A stretch of DNA of 64,000 nt from an uncultured Croceitalea sp. (GTDB taxonomy: Bacteria; Bacteroidota; Bacteroidia; Flavobacteriales; Flavobacteriaceae). Of this stretch, positions 36,197 through 45,872 are shown one piece after another (the first letter of the stretch is position 1; each line of letters opens with the position of its first letter). The stretch is from NCBI GenBank assembly GCA_947499565.1, contig CANMOV010000001.1, positions 496,001 through 560,000 of the forward strand, read 5' to 3'. A model generated the notes under the pieces. That model ran no database searches, had not been told where the DNA came from, and saw nothing but the letters and a program-made list of their open reading frames with translations. A program made the translations under genes and the position numbers.

Positions 36197-38041
36197 ATGG
36201 CAAATACCCAATATACCGAAGACAATATACGTTCCCTCGACTGGAAAGAGCATATTCGTATGCGCCCAGGTATGTATATTGGAAAACTTGGAGATGGTTC
36301 TTCTGCAGATGATGGTATTTACATTCTTTTAAAAGAAGTAATAGACAACTGTATCGATGAGTTTGTCATGGGGGCGGGCAAGACTATTGAAATTGTCATA
36401 AAGGAACGTGAAGTTCGCGTACGTGATTATGGTCGCGGTATTCCCTTGGGTAAGGTAGTTGATGTTGTGTCAAAAATGAATACCGGCGGAAAGTACGACT
36501 CTCGTGCCTTTAAGAAGTCGGTTGGACTAAATGGAGTGGGTACCAAAGCGGTTAACGCCCTTTCAAACTATTTTAGGGTTGAATCTATACGAGATGGTAA
36601 ATCCAAAGCTGCTGAGTTTAAAGCTGGAAATCTTGTAAATGAAGAATTAATAGAATCTACCAAAAGGAAAGGAACGCAAGTTAGTTTTATTCCAGACGAA
36701 ACCATTTTTAAAAAGTTTAAATATAGAAATGAGTATGTGGAACGCATGCTTAAGAACTACGTATATCTAAATCCAGGACTTACCATTGTTTTTAATGGTG
36801 AAAAATTCTTTTCTGAAAATGGATTAAAGGATTTATTAGAGGATAATAACAACCAAGAAGATTTCTTATATCCTATTATTCATCTAAAAGGTGATGATAT
36901 TGAGGTTGCGATTACCCATAGTAAAACGCAGTATAGTGAGGAATACCATTCATTTGTAAATGGACAACACACTACACAGGGTGGAACACACCAAGCAGCA
37001 TTTAGAGAAGCTTTGGTTAAAACCATTCGTGACCATTACGGAAAAAATTACGATGCTTCAGACATAAGAAAGTCAATTATTTCTGCAATTGCCATCAAAG
37101 TTATGGAGCCCGTTTTTGAAAGTCAGACCAAAACAAAACTCGGCTCAACTGATATGGGAGGGGATTTACCAACCGTAAGGACTTACATTAACGATTTTAT
37201 TGGTAGGTATTTAGACAACCATCTTCATAAAAATCCTACCGTAGCAGAAAGTCTCCAGAAAAAGATCGTTCAAGCAGAAAAAGAACGTAAGGAATTGTCT
37301 GGAATACGAAAGCTAGCTCGGGACAGAGCAAAGAAAGCCAGCTTGCACAACAAAAAATTGCGAGATTGTCGTGTACATCTTCAAGACATGAAGAAAGATA
37401 GGCGGCTAGAAAGTACATTATTTATCACGGAGGGTGATTCTGCTTCTGGTTCCATAACTAAATCTAGAGATGTAAACACACAAGCGGTTTTTAGTCTTAG
37501 AGGAAAACCATTGAATTCCTATGGGATGTCTAAAAAGATTGTTTATGAGAATGAGGAGTTTAATCTGCTACAAGCAGCATTGAATATTGAAGATTCCATG
37601 GAAGACCTCCGCTATAATAATATTGTGATTGCAACAGATGCAGATGTAGATGGCATGCACATTCGTTTATTGCTAATTACCTTCTTCCTGCAATTTTTCC
37701 CAGAATTGATAAAAGAAAATCACTTGTACATATTGCAAACACCTTTATTTAGAGTTCGTAATAAGAAAGAAACGATTTACTGTTATAGTGAAGAGGAGAG
37801 AAGAAATGCAATAGAAAAACTTACAGGCAAGCCAGAAATTACAAGATTTAAAGGTTTAGGAGAAATCTCACCAGATGAATTCCAACACTTTATTGGTGAT
37901 GATATTAGATTAGAACCGGTAATGTTAGACAAAGCAATGTCTATTGAAGAGCTGTTGAAATTTTATATGGGAAAAAATACCCCTGACCGACAAAAATTTA
38001 TTATAAATAACCTTAAAGTAGAACTTGATTTAGTTGAATAA
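36197..38041 (+). CDS. parE: DNA topoisomerase IV subunit B
   Basis: ATPase subunit of the enzyme that decatenates replicated chromosomes. GHKL ATPase motifs: [31 protein letters not shown]. The TOPRIM domain has EGDSASG (about 412) and the DADVDG acidic triad (about 480). 614 residues, and the gene directly precedes parC by 39 bp, which distinguishes it from gyrB. Confidence 0.95.
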   Translation: MANTQYTEDNIRSLDWKEHIRMRPGMYIGKLGDGSSADDGIYILLKEVIDNCIDEFVMGAGKTIEIVIKEREVRVRDYGRGIPLGKVVDVVSKMNTGGKYDSRAFKKSVGLNGVGTKAVNALSNYFRVESIRDGKSKAAEFKAGNLVNEELIESTKRKGTQVSFIPDETIFKKFKYRNEYVERMLKNYVYLNPGLTIVFNGEKFFSENGLKDLLEDNNNQEDFLYPIIHLKGDDIEVAITHSKTQYSEEYHSFVNGQHTTQGGTHQAAFREALVKTIRDHYGKNYDASDIRKSIISAIAIKVMEPVFESQTKTKLGSTDMGGDLPTVRTYINDFIGRYLDNHLHKNPTVAESLQKKIVQAEKERKELSGIRKLARDRAKKASLHNKKLRDCRVHLQDMKKDRRLESTLFITEGDSASGSITKSRDVNTQAVFSLRGKPLNSYGMSKKIVYENEEFNLLQAALNIEDSMEDLRYNNIVIATDADVDGMHIRLLLITFFLQFFPELIKENHLYILQTPLFRVRNKKETIYCYSEEERRNAIEKLTGKPEITRFKGLGEISPDEFQHFIGDDIRLEPVMLDKAMSIEELLKFYMGKNTPDRQKFIINNLKVELDLVE

Positions 38042-38080
38042 AATCAATTGTAAGTCAAATAATTAAGTTGTTGAAAATAC

Positions 38081-40705
38081 ATGAATGAGAATGAAGAATT
38101 GACAGAAGGTTTTTCAAATGAAGAAGAAGCTTCTGGCGATGCGCTGACCCGTGTAACGGGCATGTATAAAGATTGGTTTTTAGACTATGCATCTTATGTG
38201 ATTCTTGAGCGTGCCGTGCCAGCTATCGAAGATGGTTTTAAGCCCGTTCAGAGAAGAATTATGCACGCTCTTAAGGAGTTGGATGATGGTAGGTATAATA
38301 AAGTCGCTAATGTTGTTGGGCACACTATGCAATATCACCCTCATGGTGATGCAAGCATCGCTGATGCCATGGTCCAAATAGGTCAGAAAGACCTTTTAAT
38401 AGATACGCAAGGGAACTGGGGTAATATCTTAACAGGGGATAGGGCTGCAGCTTCACGGTACATTGAAGCGAGGCTGTCTAAGTTTGCTTTAGAAGTTATT
38501 TTTAGCCCTAAAATAACAGAATGGCAGCTTTCCTATGACGGACGAAAAAAGGAGCCCGTTAATCTCCCAGTAAAGTTTCCACTTTTATTAGCGCAAGGTG
38601 CGGAAGGTATAGCGGTTGGACTTTCCACTAAAGTGCTCCCTCATAATTTTATTGAACTTATAGACGCCTCTATAAAGCACCTAAAAGGGAAAGGTTTTAA
38701 ACTATTTCCCGATTTTCCTACTGCGGGGATTATTGATGTCACAAATTATAATGACGGTCTACGAGGAGGTAAAATTAGAGTAAGAGCGAAAATAGAAACA
38801 TTTAATAAGAATACACTGGTTATTAGAGAGATACCTTATGGAACCAACACTTCTTCTTTAATAGATTCTATTTTAAAAGCTAATGACAAAGGCAAAATTA
38901 AAATCAAGAAGATTGAGGATAATACTGCTGCTGAGGTAGAGATTCTTGTGCATCTGCCCAATGGTATATCCCCTGATAAAACTATTGATGCCTTGTATGC
39001 ATTTACTGCATGCGAATCTTCTATTTCTCCTTTGGGTTGTATAATTGAAGACAACAAACCCATTTTTATGGGGATGACAGAAATGCTTCGCAGATCTACA
39101 GACAACACCGTGGAGCTATTAAAAGCAGAATTGGAAATTCAGCTAAACGAGCTTGAGGAGCAATGGCATTTTGCTTCACTAGAACGAATTTTCATAGAAA
39201 ATAGAATTTATAGAGAGATTGAAGAGGAAGAGACTTGGGAAGGTGTTATAGCTGCTATTGATAAAGGTTTAAAGCCGCACACCAAACATCTTCGCAGAGC
39301 TGTTACGGAAGAGGATATTGTTCGTTTGACTGAGATTAGAATTAAACGTATCTCTAAATTCGATTTAGATAAGGCTAAACAGCACCTGGAAAGCCTAGAA
39401 GATAAAATTGCAGAAACTAAGAACTATTTAGCAAACCTTATAGACTTTGCCATCTCTTACTTCCTTGAATTAAAGAAAAAGTTTGGTAAAGAGAGAGGCC
39501 GTAAATCGGAAATAAGAATTTTTGATGATATAGAAGCTACAAAAGTTGTAATCAGGAACACAAAGCTTTATGTTAATAGAGAAGAAGGTTTTGTTGGCAC
39601 CTCATTAAGACGTGATGAATACGTCACAGATTGCAGTGATATTGATGATATTATCATTTTCACCAAAAGTGGAAAAATGATGGTAACCAAAGTTGATTCA
39701 AAAACATTTATAGAGAAAAACATCTTACATGTAGCTGTCTTTAAAAAGAAAGACAAACGGACAACGTATAATCTTATTTACAAGGACGGAAGGGGTGGTC
39801 CGAGCTATATAAAACGCTTTAATGTTACTAGTATTACAAGAGATAAGCTATATGATTTAGCTAATGGCAAAGCAAGTTCAGATGTATTGTATTTCTCTTC
39901 TAACCCTAATGGTGAGGCAGAGGTTATCTCGGTGCACCTACGACAATCGGGAAGCATTAAAAAATTAAAATGGGATATAGATTTTGCTGATGTTTTGATT
40001 AAAGGAAGAACATCTAAAGGAAATATTGTTACCAAATACCCTGTAAAACGAATAGAGCTTAAAGAGAAAGGATTATCTACGCTAAAGCCAAGAAGCATTT
40101 GGTTTGATGATATTGTAAATAGACTAAATGTTGATGAAAGAGGAGAGTTGTTAGGAGAGTTTAGACCAAATGACCTCTTGCTAGTCGTAAATCAAAAAGG
40201 ATTCGTTAAAACTATTGTTCCAGATTTAAACGCTCGTTTTGATGACGATATGATTATTCTGGAAAAATGGAATCCTAATAAGCCCATATCTGCAATCTAT
40301 TATGATGGTGATAAAGAGCGCTATTACATAAAGCGTTTCTTAATTGAAAGCTCAAATAAAGAAGAATTGGTGATTAGTGAACATCCTAAATCGCAATTGG
40401 AATTAATATCAACGGATTGGAGACCTGTGGTCGAATTAGAGTTTGTAAAGCCAAGAGGTAAAGATGCTAAACCAAATCAAAAGGTAGATGTAGAGGACTT
40501 TATTGCTGTTAAGGGTATTAAGGCTTTAGGGAATCAACTAACAGCAGAAAAGGTTAAAAATGTTAATTCTCTGGATTCACTTCCCTATGAAGAGCCTGAG
40601 GTTCAATCTCCCAATGATATTGAGGTAATTGAAGAAGAAAATGTTGAAAACGAAAATACAACTAAAAAGGAAGGTGATGATGAATCCCAAACGACTCTTT
40701 TTTAA
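38081..40705 (+). CDS. parC: DNA topoisomerase IV subunit A
   Basis: DNA breakage-reunion subunit. The winged-helix domain has the catalytic AASRYIEA with Tyr127 and the quinolone pocket HPHGDASIADA, where the Ser of E. coli ParC is Ala91. A coiled-coil arm lies around 345-480, and a C-terminal beta-pinwheel domain follows, ending in an acidic tail. 874 residues. Cotranscribed with parE. It may be less sensitive to quinolones at this site; I believe the Ala is usual for the phylum. Confidence 0.95.
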   Translation: MNENEELTEGFSNEEEASGDALTRVTGMYKDWFLDYASYVILERAVPAIEDGFKPVQRRIMHALKELDDGRYNKVANVVGHTMQYHPHGDASIADAMVQIGQKDLLIDTQGNWGNILTGDRAAASRYIEARLSKFALEVIFSPKITEWQLSYDGRKKEPVNLPVKFPLLLAQGAEGIAVGLSTKVLPHNFIELIDASIKHLKGKGFKLFPDFPTAGIIDVTNYNDGLRGGKIRVRAKIETFNKNTLVIREIPYGTNTSSLIDSILKANDKGKIKIKKIEDNTAAEVEILVHLPNGISPDKTIDALYAFTACESSISPLGCIIEDNKPIFMGMTEMLRRSTDNTVELLKAELEIQLNELEEQWHFASLERIFIENRIYREIEEEETWEGVIAAIDKGLKPHTKHLRRAVTEEDIVRLTEIRIKRISKFDLDKAKQHLESLEDKIAETKNYLANLIDFAISYFLELKKKFGKERGRKSEIRIFDDIEATKVVIRNTKLYVNREEGFVGTSLRRDEYVTDCSDIDDIIIFTKSGKMMVTKVDSKTFIEKNILHVAVFKKKDKRTTYNLIYKDGRGGPSYIKRFNVTSITRDKLYDLANGKASSDVLYFSSNPNGEAEVISVHLRQSGSIKKLKWDIDFADVLIKGRTSKGNIVTKYPVKRIELKEKGLSTLKPRSIWFDDIVNRLNVDERGELLGEFRPNDLLLVVNQKGFVKTIVPDLNARFDDDMIILEKWNPNKPISAIYYDGDKERYYIKRFLIESSNKEELVISEHPKSQLELISTDWRPVVELEFVKPRGKDAKPNQKVDVEDFIAVKGIKALGNQLTAEKVKNVNSLDSLPYEEPEVQSPNDIEVIEEENVENENTTKKEGDDESQTTLF

Positions 40706-40837
40706 ATAAAAAAATAAATTGAAGCCATCTTTGTTTAGCGATTTCCATGTAATAGTCTTGATTATAACTTAAATCTTGAACAGTTTATGTGTAGGTGCTT
40801 AAGATGGCTATATTTGACCAAAAAATAAAAAGCATTT

Positions 40838-41797
40838 ATGGATTTTACCAATCCTTTAGTTTACGGAGGCCCTTGTTTTATCATATTTATCTTATTAGAA
40901 TTAACATACAGTAAAAATCATGATGAGCACCATGATTTGTATGATTGGAATGATCTTTTTGCAAGTGGTTTTATGGGATTGGGTTCTGCTGTCTTGGCAG
41001 CGTTGTTAAAAGTAGTTTCAGCGATTGTAATATTTACTTTTGTATACGAAATTTTCAATCCACTTGTAGATGGTGTGCGAACAAACATAATGGGGTATAA
41101 ATCCTTTGGTTATGCATGGTATATATGGCTTTTGTGCCAATTAGCGGATGACTTTACATACTATTGGTTTCATAGAGCAAATCATGAAATTCGTATCCTT
41201 TGGGCTGCTCATATTGTTCATCATTCTTCGGATAATTTTAACTTGGGTACCGCTGTACGTAATGGGTGGTTTACACTATTATACAAACCGCTATTTTACA
41301 TGTGGATGCCAGCTATTGGTTTTTCACCAGAGATGGTAGTTTTCTGCCTTGGTATAGAAGCGCTGTGGCAGTTTCAGTTACACACAGTTCTACTTCCTAA
41401 ATTGGGAATTTTTGAAAAATTTATGAATACCCACACCATGCATCAAGTGCATCATGCCCAAAATGTAGAGTATTTAGATAAAAATCATGGAGGTTTCTTA
41501 AACATCTTTGATAGAATGTTTGGTACTTGGTTACCTTTAGATGACAGTATAGATGTAAAATATGGTGTTATTCATGCACCCAATTCAAATAATCCTATTG
41601 TTATCCTCACGCATGAGTTTAAAGATATTTGGATGGATATGAAGAAGTCACCTAAACTATCACATAAATTAATGTATATTTTTGGCCCTCCAGGTTGGAG
41701 CCACGATGGCAGCACAATGACTGTAAAGCAGCAGCAGGCCTTATTTGAAAAACAAAAAGAGGCTAATCCAAAGGTTGCTTTTAGCAGGCCTAATTAA
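40838..41797 (+). CDS. Sterol desaturase / fatty acid hydroxylase family protein
   Basis: Integral membrane di-iron oxygenase. The histidine boxes are FHRANHE, AAHIVHHSS and THTMHQVHHA, with further His in the last third. At least three membrane segments lie in the first 160 residues. 319 residues. The family acts on sterols, fatty acids or ether lipids; bacterial substrates are mostly unknown. It resembles the alkylglycerol-monooxygenase-like branch, which is an impression only. It ends before a bidirectional terminator shared with terC. Confidence 0.88.
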   Translation: MDFTNPLVYGGPCFIIFILLELTYSKNHDEHHDLYDWNDLFASGFMGLGSAVLAALLKVVSAIVIFTFVYEIFNPLVDGVRTNIMGYKSFGYAWYIWLLCQLADDFTYYWFHRANHEIRILWAAHIVHHSSDNFNLGTAVRNGWFTLLYKPLFYMWMPAIGFSPEMVVFCLGIEALWQFQLHTVLLPKLGIFEKFMNTHTMHQVHHAQNVEYLDKNHGGFLNIFDRMFGTWLPLDDSIDVKYGVIHAPNSNNPIVILTHEFKDIWMDMKKSPKLSHKLMYIFGPPGWSHDGSTMTVKQQQALFEKQKEANPKVAFSRPN

Positions 41798-41803
41798 AAA
41801 TAT

Positions 41804-41834
41804 AAAAACCCCAATTTATAGGATTGAGGTTTTT
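41804..41834. terminator. Bidirectional terminator between the desaturase and terC
   Basis: AAAAACC-C-CAAT pairs with ATTG-A-GGTTTTT around a 7-nt loop, with one mismatch. A-run and T-run flank it on both sides. Confidence 0.72.
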
Positions 41835-41857
41835 AATAGAATTAATTTTACTGCTTT

Positions 41858-42670
41858 TTATTCTTCAACAATTTCCTCTTCAGGTTGTTTGTTTTTCTTC
41901 ATTCGCATATCTAAAAACTCCACCATTAAAGAGAACGCTATTGCAAAATAGAGATATCCTTTAGGTATTGTGCCTACTTCATTCCCAAATACCACAAGGT
42001 GTGATAAATGAGCAGCTTCTGCAATTAGCATAAAACCAATTAAAATTAAAAAAGAAAGCCCAAGTACCTGTATAGACGGGTGTTTAGTCACAAACTCTCC
42101 AACCGGATTAGCAAATAACATCATAATTATTACAGAAATTACAACGGCCACTATCATTAAAATTAAGGCATCGTTTGGGTTAGGTGATATACCGTTTGTC
42201 ATCCCAATAGCTGTTAAGATGGAATCAAAAGAAAAAACAATATTTATGATGGTGATTTGAACTATTGCATTGGTCAATGATGCCGATTGTCCCTTTTTAA
42301 CTTCTCGTTCATCATGTCCGCGATCTTCTACCTTTTCACGAATTTCTTTTGTGCTTTTATAAAGTAAGAAGAGACCACCTAAAAAAAGAATTAAAGCTTG
42401 CCAGCTTATTCCTCCATGAATCCACGATTCACTTAATACTATAAATGGTTTCTTAAGAGATGTTAGCCAAGTTATTCCAAAAAGAAGAACAATTCGCATT
42501 GCCATGGCAAGTATAAGTCCAATGTTGGTTGCTTTTCTTCTGTTTTTTTTCTCAAGCTTGCCAGCAGCTATAGATATAAATATGATATTATCTATACCTA
42601 AAACAATTTCTAAAAAAGTTAATGTTAATAATGCTATCCAGGCATCTGGGCTAGTGAAAATTTCGAACAT
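41858..42670 (-). CDS. TerC family membrane protein
   Basis: Seven or more membrane helices with the TerC acidic signature EIVLGIDNIIFI in the first helix and IVFSFDSILTAIGM in a later one, which form a metal path. 270 residues. TerC-type proteins (Alx, MeeF-like) export manganese or load it into exoenzymes; tellurium resistance is an old name. The C-terminus is basic then acidic (EEEIVEE). 2 bp behind the lipoprotein gene. Confidence 0.9.
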   Translation of the reverse strand: MFEIFTSPDAWIALLTLTFLEIVLGIDNIIFISIAAGKLEKKNRRKATNIGLILAMAMRIVLLFGITWLTSLKKPFIVLSESWIHGGISWQALILFLGGLFLLYKSTKEIREKVEDRGHDEREVKKGQSASLTNAIVQITIINIVFSFDSILTAIGMTNGISPNPNDALILMIVAVVISVIIMMLFANPVGEFVTKHPSIQVLGLSFLILIGFMLIAEAAHLSHLVVFGNEVGTIPKGYLYFAIAFSLMVEFLDMRMKKNKQPEEEIVEE

Positions 42671-42672
42671 GG

Positions 42673-43050
42673 TTAGTGTTTTTTATATGCGGTTCCTCTT
42701 AATTTTTTAGAATCACCAACGGTATTAAACTCAAATGTATAAGAACTATCCGTAGTAGTCAAGATTTTTATATGAATAGACTTTTCTTCTTGCTTATTTT
42801 TTGGATTCAACTGTTTTAAGATATACTCACAATCATTAATCCATCTAATACTAGATGTATCTATTTGATTTTTAAAATAATCAATCTCAATAGTATTCTC
42901 TCTAACAAAAGTGGTTGTAAGACTATCACCATCCACAACAGTAGTAAACATAAAAGTGCCTGTTTTAAAATCTTTGCAATTTCGTTCTGGTGCTTCTTGA
43001 CAAGAAGATAGTAATAGGATAGAAAAGAAAAGAAGTGAAAATTTATTCAT
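42673..43050 (-). CDS. Small lipoprotein, unknown function
   Basis: A signal peptide ends ILLLSSCQEA (lipobox), leaving about 107 mature residues with alternating beta strands and two further cysteines (NCKDF; NDCEYIL) that could form a disulfide. I know similar flavobacterial proteins that are mislabelled DNA topoisomerase IV, perhaps because they lie near parC; nothing here supports that. Operon with terC. Confidence 0.78.
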   Translation of the reverse strand: MNKFSLLFFSILLLSSCQEAPERNCKDFKTGTFMFTTVVDGDSLTTTFVRENTIEIDYFKNQIDTSSIRWINDCEYILKQLNPKNKQEEKSIHIKILTTTDSSYTFEFNTVGDSKKLRGTAYKKH

Positions 43051-43200
43051 GCCCGAAAAGTACTAAAATACTTAGGTATATAAAATTCATTAACGGGGAT
43101 TATGTGGTGCAAGGTAATTTAGGAAGAATAAACTCCAATTTACTGTAAAATGAATGTTAAGAATGGCGAAAATGTCCGCTTAAATAGTTAAATTAATTAC

Positions 43201-43249
43201 TTTTCTTACATAATATTCAAAAAAAATTAAGTTTTCTTACATTATATTC
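43201..43249. promoter_or_regulatory. Paired direct repeat upstream of the Lrp-type regulator gene
   Basis: TTTTCTTACATAATATTC at 43201-43218 and TTTTCTTACATTATATTC at 43232-43249 agree at 17 of 18 positions, with starts 31 bp apart, about three helical turns. They lie just upstream of, and reach into, the -33 region of the regulator gene, so they are probably an operator for its own product. Confidence 0.6.
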
Positions 43250-43259
43250 TCTAATTCAT

Positions 43260-43267
43260 TAGTTTTG
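43260..43267 (+). promoter_or_regulatory. -7 box of the Lrp-type gene
   Basis: TAGTTTTG matches TAnnTTTG, 17 bp before the ATG. The -33 TTG is not present; the second direct repeat ends 10 bp upstream. Confidence 0.5.
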
Positions 43268-43284
43268 TTGAAAATAATATTGAT

Positions 43285-43764
43285 ATGAGTAAAGTAAAGC
43301 TAGATGAGATAGATCACCAAATATTAGATATGCTAATAGACAATACCAGAACTCCTTTTACTGATATTGCCAAAAAGCTACTTATATCTGCTGGCACAGT
43401 GCATGTTAGAGTTAAGAAAATGGAGGAGGCAGGAATAATTAGAGGCTCTTCGCTAACTTTAGATTATGTTAAACTAGGATATTCTTTTATTGCATATGTT
43501 GGAATTTTTCTTGAGAAAACACACCAAACAAAATTTGTATTAGAACGTTTAGCACAAATTCCTAATGTTACGGTAGCTCATATCACTACTGGAAAGTTTA
43601 ATATTTTCTGTAAAATTCGCGCAAAGGATACTACTCATGCAAAAAATATTATTTTTAAAATAGATGATATTGATGGTATTAGTAGGACAGAAACTATGAT
43701 TTCTCTTGAAGAAAGTATCAATGATAAAAAACGTTTAATGCATACTATTTTTAATGAACTATAA
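43285..43764 (+). CDS. Lrp/AsnC family transcriptional regulator
   Basis: A winged helix-turn-helix (about 5-60: LDEIDHQILDMLIDNTRTPFTDIAKKLLISAGTV region) and a C-terminal RAM ligand-binding domain (about 70-150). 159 residues, typical of Lrp/AsnC proteins, which form octamers that wrap DNA and respond to amino acids. The direct repeat just upstream suggests it controls itself. Amino-acid genes in the window, proline dehydrogenase and alanine dehydrogenase among them, are candidate targets, by inference only. Confidence 0.93.
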   Translation: MSKVKLDEIDHQILDMLIDNTRTPFTDIAKKLLISAGTVHVRVKKMEEAGIIRGSSLTLDYVKLGYSFIAYVGIFLEKTHQTKFVLERLAQIPNVTVAHITTGKFNIFCKIRAKDTTHAKNIIFKIDDIDGISRTETMISLEESINDKKRLMHTIFNEL

Positions 43765-43773
43765 CTAAGTTTA

Positions 43774-44289
43774 ATGAATAGTTCTGCGTTAAGTCCTACA
43801 GAGTATAATAGTTATTATCAACCATATATAGCAGCATTAGGTAATTCAGAATTGCTAACAACCTTAAAGGAAGGGTTAGATTCTTTTGCAGATTTTATTG
43901 AAGCATTACCTGATGAAAAGCTTACATATTCTTATGGAACAGATAAGTGGTCTGTTGCTGAAGTTTTAATACATTTAATTGACGCAGAGCGCATTTTTCA
44001 ATACAGATCGCTGCGATTTGCCAGAAATGATGAAACACCAATTCCTGGTTTTGATCAGGATTTGTATGTTCCTAGTAGTAGGGCAAATTCTAGAAGTAAA
44101 AAGGCAATTGCACTAGAATTTAAGGCGGTAAGGGCATCCACTATTGCTTTGTTCGAATCTTTGAGTAAAGAAGAATTAGAAAGAAGTGGAATTGCAAGTA
44201 ATAGTGAAATGAGTGTTAGAGCGCTTGGTTTTATTATTAGCGGTCATTTGCAACACCATAAAAATATTTTAAAGGAGCGCTACCTGTAA
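43774..44289 (+). CDS. DinB-family protein
   Basis: A four-helix-bundle protein of 171 residues with the DinB metal histidines: His in VLIHLIDAERIF (about 72) and a pair in GHLQHHKNILKERY at the C-terminus. DinB/YfiT-like proteins are metal-dependent, often thiol-transferases, but the substrate here is unknown. It starts 9 bp after the Lrp-type gene, probably in its operon. Confidence 0.88.
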   Translation: MNSSALSPTEYNSYYQPYIAALGNSELLTTLKEGLDSFADFIEALPDEKLTYSYGTDKWSVAEVLIHLIDAERIFQYRSLRFARNDETPIPGFDQDLYVPSSRANSRSKKAIALEFKAVRASTIALFESLSKEELERSGIASNSEMSVRALGFIISGHLQHHKNILKERYL

Positions 44290-44298
44290 AAGTAGAGC

Positions 44299-44628
44299 TT
44301 AATATACATCCTCAGAAATATCCAAATCGGCATCGGTTTCGGATTCTAGACTAACCTTATTATTATCCAGAGTATTATCTGTTTGAGAACTTTCAAGTTC
44401 TTTTTCAATAGTACCTTCGAAGTTTGAAATAAAATTGGAAAGGCTTTTACTAATCTTTACCAAATAGATAGTGTCGTCTGTTCTAATCTCAACAGCTTCA
44501 ACAACTTCTCCGTTTGGCTTTCTTAAGATGATGATGTCTTCATCACCATAGCCATGTGGATAAAGATCAATTAATAAAGCAGCTAAAGAGTGGTCCAGTC
44601 TTTTATAGTCTATAATTATGCGCTTCAT
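44299..44628 (-). CDS. Conserved flavobacterial protein with acidic tail, unknown function
   Basis: A 109-residue protein. The first 70 residues (MKRIIIDYKRLDHSLAALL, then YPHGYGDEDIIIL and DDTIYLVKIS) form a compact alpha/beta unit; the remainder is acidic and low in complexity. I recall similar proteins before aroB in other flavobacteria but no assigned function. Upstream of aroB on the same side, separated by 95 bp. Confidence 0.72.
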   Translation of the reverse strand: MKRIIIDYKRLDHSLAALLIDLYPHGYGDEDIIILRKPNGEVVEAVEIRTDDTIYLVKISKSLSNFISNFEGTIEKELESSQTDNTLDNNKVSLESETDADLDISEDVY

Positions 44629-44723
44629 AGTAGGCGTTTTAGGTTAATATTCCTAAGCTATGAATTTTTTATATCCTATCTTTTTAAAGAGTTGTCAATT
44701 GCTATATTTAGTATATGTAATGT

Positions 44724-45779
44724 TTATTCTTTGTAGTAAGCAAATGCTTTTGCGAATAATTCTGCAGGAACTTTTACATCTAATAATGTTGAACCTATTT
44801 CTTGCAAGAGCACAAAATTGATATCCCCATGCGTATTTTTCTTATCATGCTTTAATAAGTCTATGATTATTTCGATATCCTGATTTGCGAAACTGACTTT
44901 TTCAAAATTATCAAGAAAAACCTTCTTTATTTCATTTAAATCCACTCTTGATAGACCACATAGCTCATGAGAAAAATAGCCTTCTAAAATCATTCCAATT
45001 GCAATAGCTTCACCATGCAACAATGTTTTTAAATCTGGATTATCAAGAAAATAAGATTCAATTGCATGCCCAATAGTATGTCCAAAATTTAATTTTTTAC
45101 GAATACCTTTTTCTGTAGGGTCTTGCTGGACAACAATATTTTTTATAGCTACAGATTTTTGAATATACCCAATAGATGAGAAATCTTCAGCATTAATAAG
45201 TTCCGACCAGTATTTGGAATCACTAATTAAACCATGCTTAAGCATTTCTGCAAAACCACTTTTTATTTGCCTCTTATGCAGTGTATTCAAAAATTCAGGA
45301 ATTACTAATACCATTACTGGTTGATTAATTACACCAATCTGGTTTTTTAAAACTCCTAAGTCTACGCCTGTTTTTCCGCCAATAGATGCATCCACCATGG
45401 CAAGTAGGGTAGTAGGAATATTTATAAACGCTATTCCTCTTTTATAAGTTGATGCTACAAAGCCACCTAAATCTGTAACTACACCGCCACCAAGGTTTAT
45501 TAGTAGACTTTTTCTATCAGCTCCTAAATCTGATAGTTGCTGCCATACTTGTAAACAAGTGGCTATGGTTTTATGTTCTTCTCCGGGTTTTATTTCAATA
45601 ATATTATCCAATGTAAATCCAGCTAATTCTTTAAACAGAGAAAGGCATGAATTTTTGGTATTGGTATCTACTAAAACAAAAACTTTAGAATGCGTGGAAT
45701 TTCTCAAATATTGCTGAATAGTTGCTTTTGCAACTTCAGTAAAATGAACATCGTAGGTAGCTGTAGAAACTGTTTCCAT
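44724..45779 (-). CDS. aroB: 3-Dehydroquinate synthase
   Basis: Second step of the shikimate pathway: converts DAHP to dehydroquinate using NAD and zinc. NAD-binding GGGVVTDLGGFVASTYKRG and the ligand set in LNFGHTIGHAIE and HGEAIAIGM are typical. 351 residues. Leftward, diverging from proline dehydrogenase with 93 bp between starts. Confidence 0.96.
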   Translation of the reverse strand: METVSTATYDVHFTEVAKATIQQYLRNSTHSKVFVLVDTNTKNSCLSLFKELAGFTLDNIIEIKPGEEHKTIATCLQVWQQLSDLGADRKSLLINLGGGVVTDLGGFVASTYKRGIAFINIPTTLLAMVDASIGGKTGVDLGVLKNQIGVINQPVMVLVIPEFLNTLHKRQIKSGFAEMLKHGLISDSKYWSELINAEDFSSIGYIQKSVAIKNIVVQQDPTEKGIRKKLNFGHTIGHAIESYFLDNPDLKTLLHGEAIAIGMILEGYFSHELCGLSRVDLNEIKKVFLDNFEKVSFANQDIEIIIDLLKHDKKNTHGDINFVLLQEIGSTLLDVKVPAELFAKAFAYYKE

Positions 45780-45842
45780 TTACTCAGAATATGGGTGTAA
45801 AATAAAGACTTATTTCATAGATAAGAATATAATTAGCCTGCT

Positions 45843-45850
45843 TATCTTTG
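45843..45850 (+). promoter_or_regulatory. Putative -7 box of the proline dehydrogenase gene
   Basis: TATCTTTG, 22 bp before the ATG; no clear -33 TTG. Confidence 0.4.
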
Positions 45851-45872
45851 ATTCTTTATCAATTCATCAAAT

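Noticed and set aside
41745-41951. Rightward frame across the desaturase end, terminator and terC end
   Set aside because: It spans a terminator and is antisense to terC; composition is not protein-like.
43201-43249. Direct repeats considered as a minimal CRISPR array
   Set aside because: Only two copies, 13-bp spacer, no cas genes; position fits an operator.
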